This document shows, one piece after another, positions 54,134 through 61,099 of a DNA stretch of 64,000 bases. How positions within the stretch are numbered: the stretch's first letter is position 1; every line of letters begins with the position of its first letter. The notes under the pieces were generated by a model, which made no database searches, was not told the origin of the DNA, and was given only the letters and a program-made list of their open reading frames with translations. Made by a program: the position numbers and the translations under genes. This DNA is from Phytoactinopolyspora halophila (GTDB lineage Bacteria; Actinomycetota; Actinomycetes; Jiangellales; Jiangellaceae): NCBI RefSeq assembly GCF_003287285.1, contig NZ_QMIG01000001.1:124001-188000 (forward strand), given 5' to 3'.

Positions 54134-54245
54134 GATCGATCAGCTCCTCGGGCATCGGTGACGAGAACTCGGAGTGAGAACTCGAATGCGAACGGGTCCA
54201 CCGTCGCCCGGAAAGCGCTGCCACCGGCAGACATGGCACTGCCAA

Positions 54246-55568
54246 CTACTGCCAATTTCGTGCCCGCAGGTCCATCGCCACCACCCGGACGGCCGCGTGC
54301 TGCCAGTTGTAGAGGGTCCGCTCGGGTACGTAGCGGCGAAACCAGTCGAACGCCGCTCGCGCGTTCGCGTCCAGGCCGCTGAGATCGGGCTGGCGGCGGT
54401 ATGGCCGGATACCCACGATGTAGGGGTAGTAGAGAGCGTTGAAGTGGCGCCACTCGTCGCTCGTGCCGAACTCCTGGCCGCGCGGCTTCAGCCGCTCCAC
54501 GCTCTCGTGCAGGATCGCCTTGAGCTCGACCGCCCGATCCAGGGAATGGTCGCCGTCCTCCCGTACGTCAAGGCGAGCGTCGACGGACGGGAGCATCACG
54601 AGCGGGTTGGAGACCAACTTGCCGAGATCGCCGTAGTGGCGCAGCGCCTCGCGCACGAGCCGGGCGAGGGCGTCGCCGTCGAGTTCGGCGAGCTGCTGGT
54701 GCTCGTCCCGCCGGGGAAGCGCATCCACCGCATCGCGCAGCTGCGAACGCTGTGTGCGCAGCCCGGCGCGGCGGCCGAACACCAGCCGGTCGAGCAACCC
54801 CTGGAGGGGGCTCGCCAGCGTCACGACGGCGATCGCCGTCCCGACCGTTCCGAACACCAGCATGCGCCCCGCGTCGTCCGGCTCGCTGCTCCACACGACC
54901 AGGCCGACCTGCACACCGAAGACGAGCGCGACGATGCCCGCGCTGAGCACCGAGCGTGCCAGTTCCAGACGGAGCACCTGGCCCACGTCCATCGCCGTCG
55001 ACACGGCCACGACGGCTCCCAGCACCACCAGGTCCAGACCGATACCCGCGAGCACGAGGACGTCGGGCAGCAGATCGAACGGGATCACCAGAGCGGCGAC
55101 GCCGAGCGCGAAGAGCAAGCTCGCGATCACGACGAGGCCGTCGCGCAACCGCACGCCACCGCGATCTCGCAGGAGCACGACGAGCGCGGCGAGCAGCGGC
55201 AGCACCACGGCCGCCGCCCCGGCGACCCGCCACCCGCTGCTGTCCAGCACCGACACCGTCACCAGCACGAGGATGCCGACGGGAACGATAGCCCAGCGCC
55301 ACACCAGCTCGGCGGCATCACGGTGCCGGCTGCCGGGCCCGAGCAAGGCGACGAGCACGCCGGTCCAGATGAGCGCGGGCAGGCCAGCAAGGATCTCGTC
55401 CACGTGTTCCACCAGCGCACCGTCAAACGCCGCCAAGCCCAGAACGACGGCATAGACGAGCAGCCCCCATGCCGCACGCCACATGGCGGGCCGGCCCTCG
55501 GCGTTCGCCAGCAGATACAGCCCGAGCCACCACGCGACGGCGAACGTGACCAGCGTCAGGAGGAACAC
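54246..55568 (-). CDS. Multi-pass membrane protein with cytoplasmic domain, unknown
   Basis: A 440-residue protein. The N-terminal ~250 residues hold seven or eight membrane segments. A cytoplasmic domain follows (SPLQGLLDRLVFGRRAGLRTQRSQL, then LVREALRHYGDLGKLVSNPLVML), which resembles the linker of 7TM sensor kinases but has no histidine-kinase motifs. The last part is rich in Trp, Tyr and Arg. Its position downstream of ecfT (27 bp) suggests the same transcript; function unknown. Confidence 0.65.
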   Translation of the reverse strand: MFLLTLVTFAVAWWLGLYLLANAEGRPAMWRAAWGLLVYAVVLGLAAFDGALVEHVDEILAGLPALIWTGVLVALLGPGSRHRDAAELVWRWAIVPVGILVLVTVSVLDSSGWRVAGAAAVVLPLLAALVVLLRDRGGVRLRDGLVVIASLLFALGVAALVIPFDLLPDVLVLAGIGLDLVVLGAVVAVSTAMDVGQVLRLELARSVLSAGIVALVFGVQVGLVVWSSEPDDAGRMLVFGTVGTAIAVVTLASPLQGLLDRLVFGRRAGLRTQRSQLRDAVDALPRRDEHQQLAELDGDALARLVREALRHYGDLGKLVSNPLVMLPSVDARLDVREDGDHSLDRAVELKAILHESVERLKPRGQEFGTSDEWRHFNALYYPYIVGIRPYRRQPDLSGLDANARAAFDWFRRYVPERTLYNWQHAAVRVVAMDLRARNWQ

Positions 55569-55596
55569 GATGAGGACGTTACGTCATCGCGACGCG

Positions 55597-56196
55597 TCAG
55601 TCGTCCATCCCACGGGCATGCAACGCTTCGCCGAGGGTGTCGGCATAACGCAGCACGCCGACGACGAGCGGCACCGCGAACGCCCGGATACTGCGTTCCT
55701 GCCCGCGGGCTCGCTGTGCGTCCCGCACCCGCTGAGCGATACCCGCGACAACAGGAACGCTGCGGATGGCCAGCGACATCACGAGCGACACCCGGGCCGG
55801 ATCGACTCCGAACCGGCGCAACGGGGACAGGCCACGCTCGATCGCCGCCATCAGTTCAGAGGTACGGGTGGTCAACGTGACCAGGCCGGCCAGCGCCACG
55901 GCCAGCACGATCCGGCTGGTCAGCGACACCGCCGTCACCCAATCGGTGATCAGCAGCTGCACGACGAGGATGACCAGCACGAACCATCGCAACGGCCGGA
56001 CCTGCGTCCATGCCTCGCCCGGACGTAACCGCCCGAACGCGTACAACACCACCACCGCGAGCACCGACGCGCCGACACCGGCCGGTGTCCGTACCGCCAG
56101 CAGGGCCGCGCACGCCACCGCGAGCAGGATCAGTTTCGCCCCCGCCGGAACGCGGTGCAGCGGCGACGGGCGTGCGATGTAAGCACCGATCAGCAT
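55597..56196 (-). CDS. Energy-coupling factor transmembrane protein EcfT (BioN-like)
   Basis: A 199-residue T-component of an ECF transporter, which couples ATPases to a substrate-binding S-component. About five membrane segments; two Ala-Arg-Gly coupling motifs (QRARGQERS and LHARGMDD) are visible. With bioY nearby, it likely forms part of a biotin uptake system. No EcfA/BioM ATPase gene lies next to it in this window, so ATPase must come from elsewhere. Confidence 0.86.
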   Translation of the reverse strand: MLIGAYIARPSPLHRVPAGAKLILLAVACAALLAVRTPAGVGASVLAVVVLYAFGRLRPGEAWTQVRPLRWFVLVILVVQLLITDWVTAVSLTSRIVLAVALAGLVTLTTRTSELMAAIERGLSPLRRFGVDPARVSLVMSLAIRSVPVVAGIAQRVRDAQRARGQERSIRAFAVPLVVGVLRYADTLGEALHARGMDD

Positions 56197-56198
56197 GG

Positions 56199-57377
56199 TC
56201 AGCGCAACACCTCGAACAACGCGGCGACGCCCAAACCGCCACCAGCGGCCGCGGTCGCCAGCCCGAGCGTGCCCGCTGCGGCTCCACCCCGGACCAACCG
56301 GGTGAACAACCGGACGACGCTGACCGCACTCGTCGCGCCCCAGGCGTGCCCCAGGGCCAGCGCACCGCCATCGGGACAGACCCGTCCGGCGTCATCGGCC
56401 AGCGGATCCAGCCCGAGTGCATCCGTCACGGCCAGCACCTGGCCGGCGAACGCCTCGACGATCTCGATGGCCGCCACGTCGTCGATCTTCACGCCAGCGA
56501 CATCACAGACCTGCTGCACCGCCGGCACCGGGCCCCATCCTGGCAGCCGCGGGTCACATCCGGTTACGGCGCTGGCCACGAGACGCAGGCCGGGCGCGCC
56601 GTCCCGCGCCGCTTCGGGCACCACTCCGACGACGGCGGCGCCATCACTGACGGGACAGGAGTTTCCCGCCGTCACCGTCCCGCCGGGCACGAACGCGGCG
56701 GGCATCCTGGCCAGCACCGATTCACGCAGCCGGCGCGGGTGCTCGTCGCAATTCAGCTGCCCCACCGCGACCAGCTCGGCGTCGAAGTACCCCGCCTCCC
56801 GCGCCACCAGCGCCTTCGCATGGCTGGCTGCCGCGTACGCGTCCTGGCGCTCCCGCGAGACGCCCGCGACCGACGCGAGGTGCTCGGCGGCCATACCCAT
56901 GTCAGGATCACCGAACTCGGCCGGGGTGAACGGGGCCCGCTGGTAAGGCGTGGCAGGTACGCCCGGTGAGCTCCCGGGTTGGGCGCGTACCGGCGCAGTC
57001 GAGGCGCTCTCCGCCCCGCCAGCGAGCACCAGATCGGCATCCCCGCCGCGGATGCCCTGCGCGGCCTGCACGAACGCCGCCAGCCCGCTGGCGCACTGCC
57101 GGTCGATGGTGACACCGGGCACCGCGTCTCCGAGGCCCGCCTCCAGCGCACTGACGCGGGCGACGTTGCCGCCCGGACCCATGCAGTTTCCCAGTACGAC
57201 GTCGCCGATATCCGCGCTGGCGCCGGCTCGGCGTACATCGGTGGCGACCGCGGCGAGGACGCGAGCACCCAGCTCGACGACAGTGAGATCGGCGAGCGCG
57301 CGACCGGCGGTGCCGATCGGGGTCCGCCGGGCAGCCACGACGACGGGGGTCCGCGCGGTGGTCCGTGCGAAGATCAT
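56199..57377 (-). CDS. Thiolase-family protein (YhfS-like) lacking the second active cysteine
   Basis: A 392-residue thiolase-fold protein. The nucleophile Cys95 is in VTIDRQCASGLAAF, and His344 is retained in ALGHAWGATS, where most thiolases have GHPxGATG. The C-terminal CxG-type motif is altered: LATAAAGGGLG has Ala where the acid/base Cys should be (Ala377). This suggests a changed mechanism or another condensation reaction. It sits in the bioY operon, like yhfS of Bacillus, where a role in making the biotin precursor acyl-CoA was proposed. Confidence 0.84.
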   Translation of the reverse strand: MIFARTTARTPVVVAARRTPIGTAGRALADLTVVELGARVLAAVATDVRRAGASADIGDVVLGNCMGPGGNVARVSALEAGLGDAVPGVTIDRQCASGLAAFVQAAQGIRGGDADLVLAGGAESASTAPVRAQPGSSPGVPATPYQRAPFTPAEFGDPDMGMAAEHLASVAGVSRERQDAYAAASHAKALVAREAGYFDAELVAVGQLNCDEHPRRLRESVLARMPAAFVPGGTVTAGNSCPVSDGAAVVGVVPEAARDGAPGLRLVASAVTGCDPRLPGWGPVPAVQQVCDVAGVKIDDVAAIEIVEAFAGQVLAVTDALGLDPLADDAGRVCPDGGALALGHAWGATSAVSVVRLFTRLVRGGAAAGTLGLATAAAGGGLGVAALFEVLR

Positions 57378-57398
57378 CGGCCACTCACCACTGCCTAC

Positions 57399-59057
57399 TC
57401 ACCGCAGCGGCCGCACAGCACGATCACCGCTGGCCAGACCGGCACTGATGGCAGCGCGGGCGGGTTTGCCGGTGGACGTGCGTGGCATCCGGTCGACTTC
57501 GAACCAGCGCCGCGGCCGCTGCGCCCACGCGAGCCCCTCACGTGCGGCTTCCTCCAGGCGGGCACGGGGGATGCTCTCGCTGGCGGGCTCGATCACGGCA
57601 GTCACGACAGCACCGAGGGTGCCGTGCGGCATTCCGACCACGGCGACGTCGGAGATCCCGGGAACCGCGCGAAGGACGGTCTCGACGTCCTCGGGGATCA
57701 CGGTGGCGCCTCCGGTCAGTACCGCACCGTCGCCACGCCCACGCAACCGCAGCTCCCCCACTCCGATATCCCGCTCCACGTCCCGATGATCATGAACACT
57801 AATCGACCTATGTAGTCGCTTAGTGTTCATGATCATCGGGGCTGGCGTTGGGGCGAGATCGGCGAGGTCGCCCACGGTGGCCCAGCCCGCGTCGTCGGTC
57901 CGGAACGGGCCCGATGCTCCGGCAAGGTAGCCCTCGGCAACCCACGGCGAACGCACCCACACCTCACCGAGCCCTGAATCCTGGTCAACAGGCCGTACGT
58001 CGATCTCCACACCGTGAAACGGACGCATCCCCGCACCATCGGGATCGACCGCGACGAACGACAGCTCCACCGCGCCGTAATAGGCGACAACGTCGACGCC
58101 TACCCGCGCCGCCCGCTCACGCAGGCCCTCCGGCGTGGCGGCGCCGCTCACCATCGCCATCCGCGGCCGGCGAGCCCGCCCGGCCGTCCCAGCCGGTGCA
58201 GCTTGCCCAGCCGTCGCAGCCCGCCCGGCCACGACACCCTCTCCACTCGCGGCATCGCTGTCCTGCTGTCCCCCGCCACTGGCCCGTTCGAGCTCTGTCA
58301 CCATGACGTCGATCATGTGTGGAACGCCGTGCATGATATCCGCGTCCCACACGACATCTCGTGCCGTGCGTGCGGACCATGCTCCGGTGGCGATCACCCG
58401 CGCACCGGTGGCGAGGCCGTGCAGCGCCGCGAAACAGAACAACGACGACGCAAGCGGCCCGGGGACGAGCACCGAGTCCGTCTCATCCATACCGCTCAAC
58501 GCTACGGCCGCCGGATACGACTCCGTCCACGACGCGCGCGTCCGCACGATTGCCCGGGGCCGGCCGGTGCTGCCCGAGCTGAAACCCGCCCACGCCAGAT
58601 CATGAGGTGCGGCCGCACCCCACTCGTCGGCGCCGGATCGCCTCCACGAGGCTCGGGCTCCGCCACCCCCGGGCACGCCAGGCCGGGGCGCTCCGGGCGG
58701 CGGCCACGTGGAGAGGTGCAGTGCGGGGCGGATAACGTCGAGGATCTCCGCCTTGCGCGGCGTTTCCCACGCGGCGTCGCACACCAGGGGGATCACGCCG
58801 GCCAGGTCGCAGGCGAGTATGGCGGCCAGCGTGTCGGCTGGCTCGGCAAGGTCCACGGCGACGATCTGGTCACCGCGCACGTCACGCCCACGCACGGCGT
58901 CCTGTCCACGCAACGCGTCGTGCCGGCGCAGCGCCACCGCGCCGGCCTCGATGTCGTCTGCGAGCGCGGCATAGCTGAGCTGCCGCTCCGGCGAACGCAC
59001 CGCGATCTCGTCGGGTTTCCCCAGCGCGTGCGCCATCACTTCCCTGGCTACTGGCAC
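57399..59057 (-). CDS. AMP-dependent acyl-CoA ligase (YhfT-like) with in-frame palindrome insert
   Basis: A 552-residue ANL-family ligase. AMP-binding blocks are AWAGFSSGSTGRPRAIV, YYGAVELSFV and GDLADL, and the C-terminal Lys is in PRTSTGKPARAAI. Residues about 406-425 (PMIMNTKRLHRSISVHDH) come from a 59-bp palindrome at 57782-57840, placed just before the hinge DGAV. A second Gly/Ala-rich stretch near 265-295 is also unusually long. In Bacillus the yhfT homologue lies with bioY and a thiolase. Substrate may be a pimelate-like acid; not proven. Confidence 0.86.
   Translation of the reverse strand: MPVAREVMAHALGKPDEIAVRSPERQLSYAALADDIEAGAVALRRHDALRGQDAVRGRDVRGDQIVAVDLAEPADTLAAILACDLAGVIPLVCDAAWETPRKAEILDVIRPALHLSTWPPPGAPRPGVPGGGGARASWRRSGADEWGAAAPHDLAWAGFSSGSTGRPRAIVRTRASWTESYPAAVALSGMDETDSVLVPGPLASSLFCFAALHGLATGARVIATGAWSARTARDVVWDADIMHGVPHMIDVMVTELERASGGGQQDSDAASGEGVVAGRAATAGQAAPAGTAGRARRPRMAMVSGAATPEGLRERAARVGVDVVAYYGAVELSFVAVDPDGAGMRPFHGVEIDVRPVDQDSGLGEVWVRSPWVAEGYLAGASGPFRTDDAGWATVGDLADLAPTPAPMIMNTKRLHRSISVHDHRDVERDIGVGELRLRGRGDGAVLTGGATVIPEDVETVLRAVPGISDVAVVGMPHGTLGAVVTAVIEPASESIPRARLEEAAREGLAWAQRPRRWFEVDRMPRTSTGKPARAAISAGLASGDRAVRPLR
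57782..57840. repeat. Palindromic repeat class B, copy 2, inside a gene
   Basis: 26-bp arms (one mismatch, starting CCCGATGATCATGAACACTA) and a 7-nt centre. Its 49-bp core (57787-57835) aligns with the copy at 33808-33856. It is read through in frame by the acyl-CoA ligase gene, without a stop codon, which is rare for a palindromic repeat. Confidence 0.92.
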
Positions 59058-59066
59058 GACCGCAAT

Positions 59067-59729
59067 CTACCGCTGGTTGGTGCGATCGTCGCCATGGGCG
59101 GCGTCATGCCCCAGCTCGTCTCGCCGGCGGCGTGCGCGCCGTACTGCCGGTGCAGCATCGGGATAACCACGCTGGACACCGACGACGACGGCAGCCGCGA
59201 CGACCGACTTGAGAGCATCGCCGGGTACGAATGCCAGAGATAACGCCGCCGTCGTTCCCAACGGCACGCCGGTGATCAGTGCCTGCACGGGAACGCCGAC
59301 CACGAGGATGAGCGTCGAACCGATCAGGCAGGCAGCCAGCACCCACGGCATGCGTGGCCGGTAACCGCCGCGCTCGACGAGCCACCCGACGGCGGCCGCG
59401 GCCAGCACCCACGCGAACAAGTAACCCACGGACGGGCCGGCGAAGACGCCGAGGCCACCACGACCGCCAGCAAGCAATGGAAGCCCGGCCGCAACGAGTG
59501 CAAGGAGCAGCATGATCGTAAGTGCACCTCGCCACGTGCCCAGAATCGCCCCCGCGAGAAGCACGCCGAGCGTCTGCAAGGTGATCGGAACGGCGTTGCC
59601 GAACAGCGCGAACGAACCGGGCAGCCCGAGCACGGCGAGCAGCGCCGCGAACGCCGCGATTCTGGCCAGGTCGGCGGCCGGTAACCGGCGCTTGGGCGGT
59701 CGCGGTGCGGACGGATCTGGTTCAGTCAT
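59067..59729 (-). CDS. bioY: Biotin transporter S-component BioY
   Basis: A 220-residue substrate-binding membrane protein for biotin. Five or six membrane segments; conserved family stretches are VPITLQTLGVLLAGAILGTWRGAL, GLPLLAGGRGGLGVFAGPSVGYLFAWVLAA and FVPGDALKSVVAAAVVVGV. ATG 59729 has GGAGG at 6 nt. It heads the operon bioY, ligase, thiolase, ecfT. BioY can work with EcfT and ATPases or alone. Confidence 0.93.
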   Translation of the reverse strand: MTEPDPSAPRPPKRRLPAADLARIAAFAALLAVLGLPGSFALFGNAVPITLQTLGVLLAGAILGTWRGALTIMLLLALVAAGLPLLAGGRGGLGVFAGPSVGYLFAWVLAAAAVGWLVERGGYRPRMPWVLAACLIGSTLILVVGVPVQALITGVPLGTTAALSLAFVPGDALKSVVAAAVVVGVQRGYPDAAPAVRRARRRRDELGHDAAHGDDRTNQR

Positions 59730-59991
59730 CGGCGTCCTCCATGTCGATCGTGGGATACCGCCGCGGCACGCGAGGTGAGGAGCCCGGCGACATCGTCGTC
59801 GCCATCCGGAACTATCGGGGTCACCACCCGGACGGCTCCTCCAACCCTGGCCGACCAGGTGCTCGCGTGGCATCCGTGATACACACCAGACACTGACCAG
59901 GCTCTTGGAGACCCTCCACAAACATCCCGGCTGTCGGTCTCGAAGAGGAGAATGGCACGTATGTTCCCGACGATGCGGACGAGGCAGCCCC
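59730..59991. other. Intergenic region between bioY and the methyltransferase gene
   Basis: 262 bp between divergent genes. I see no gene and no convincing biotin operator or riboswitch, although the bioY operon promoter must lie here. Confidence 0.45.
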
Positions 59992-60546
59992 ATGGCCACG
60001 CATGACAGCGACGACACTCAAGCCGTTCATGATGCAGACGTCGCGGTCACGTGCCTCGACACGCCGGTCGGCCAGTTGAGCATCGCGGTCACGGGCACGG
60101 GTGTCGCCAGCGTGAGCTGGGGTAGTCCGGATGCCCCCGGCGCGCATGACGAGCCAACCGTCGCCGCACACGACTCCGAGCTCGCCCACGTGATCACTCA
60201 GTTCACCGAGTACTTGCACGGCAGCAGGCGCCACTTCGACCTGGCGGTGGATTGGCGCTACACCTCCGGGATCCAGCACGCCGTCCTGACCACGCTTTAC
60301 GAGACGGTGCCGTACGGCACGTCCGTCACATATGGCGAGCTCGCTGCCCGCAGCGGGCACGTCGTTCCCGCACGCGGTGTCGGTGCCGTCATGGGGTCCA
60401 ACCCGCTTCCGATCCTCGTTCCCTGCCATCGCGTGGTGGCGCACGACGGTCTCGGAGGCTACAGCGGTGGCACGGGCCGCAATGGGCTGGAGATCAAGCG
60501 GTGGCTCCTCGCGCTCGAAGGTGTGCTGCCGCCCACGCTCGTCTGA
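59992..60546 (+). CDS. ogt: Methylated-DNA-protein cysteine methyltransferase
   Basis: A 184-residue suicidal repair protein that removes alkyl groups from O6-guanine. The active site is PILVPCHRVVAHDGLGGYSGG (acceptor Cys in PCHR), preceded by the HTH GTSVTYGELAARSGHVVPARGVGAVMGSNP. ATG 59992 has GAGGCAG upstream; longer starts are not homologous. It is a stand-alone gene, 20 bp before a class A palindrome. Confidence 0.93.
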   Translation: MATHDSDDTQAVHDADVAVTCLDTPVGQLSIAVTGTGVASVSWGSPDAPGAHDEPTVAAHDSELAHVITQFTEYLHGSRRHFDLAVDWRYTSGIQHAVLTTLYETVPYGTSVTYGELAARSGHVVPARGVGAVMGSNPLPILVPCHRVVAHDGLGGYSGGTGRNGLEIKRWLLALEGVLPPTLV

Positions 60547-60562
60547 CCGTGGCAAAAGCCTT

Positions 60563-60628
60563 CTTCTTGGCTCTGCGGAACGTCCAGAGCTTTCGAATCC
60601 CTCCTGGACGTTCCACAGAACCAAGAAG
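60563..60628. repeat. Palindromic repeat class A, copy 2
   Basis: 25-bp arms with two mismatches (left arm CTTCTTGGCTCTGCGGAA then CGTCCAG) and a 16-nt loop, matching the arm plan and loop length of the copy at 26194-26261. It follows the ogt gene and may act as its terminator. Confidence 0.8.
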
Positions 60629-60837
60629 TGGGCTTCGCCGGTCATGGCCTCTGCCGGGCGCAAGCACCGTCGGGCGTGGGCCCCGTGGGCGCATGCTCGG
60701 GCAACCGTGGGTTCCGACGACCGTAGGCGCCGTAGGGCGTGGGCTTTCATCGATCGTCGGCTTCGTGGGCGGTGGTCGTGTCGGCAGCTCCGACCAGCGA
60801 TCGCCCCTGCCGCACTATGCACGCTGACTCCACGCTA

Positions 60838-60849
60838 GAAAGCGCTTTC
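60838..60849. promoter_or_regulatory. LacI-type operator candidate
   Basis: GAAAGCGCTTTC is a perfect palindrome of the kind bound by LacI-family regulators. It lies about 250 bp before the nuclease gene. Confidence 0.35.
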
Positions 60850-60862
60850 CGCGCCCAGCCGA

Positions 60863-60928
60863 CGTGGATCCAGCGTGCACGGAACGTGGAATCGCCGTGC
60901 ACGGGCTGTGGAATCACCGTGCCGTGGC
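60863..60928. repeat. Three imperfect 22-bp tandem repeats
   Basis: Units start CGTGGATCC, CGTGGAATC and TGTGGAATC and share (A/G)CCGTGC toward the end. The first two also contain an inverted GTGCACGG/CCGTGCAC pair. Function unknown. Confidence 0.6.
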
Positions 60929-61099
60929 GGAAGCGGCCGCAGTACGGGCGGGCCAATCACCGAGGGGCCAGCTCGTTCGGCGAACGTGCACACAACCGAA
61001 ACTAGCCGTTCATACCGGCACATCTTGACTGCCGTTGCACTGTCCGAAAGGCTGACAGCGACCGGGATATTTCGCCCGTATACCACCGATAGGGGGACA

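Larger units (their letters stand above)
60629..61099. other. Long intergenic region upstream of secreted nuclease
   Basis: About 470 bp with no credible gene. It holds a GAAAGCGCTTTC palindrome (60838-60849) and three tandem 22-bp repeats (60863-60928). The nuclease promoter should lie in the last 150 bp. Confidence 0.5.

Noticed and set aside
54174-55880. A 568-codon open frame on the plus strand
   Set aside because: It is antisense to the membrane-protein gene at 54246-55568 and very rich in His, Gln and Arg, which is the shadow pattern of a GC-rich membrane gene.
59730-59991. Riboswitch or biotin operator upstream of bioY
   Set aside because: No TPP, cobalamin or other riboswitch consensus and no clear BirA- or BioQ-type palindrome could be seen by eye.
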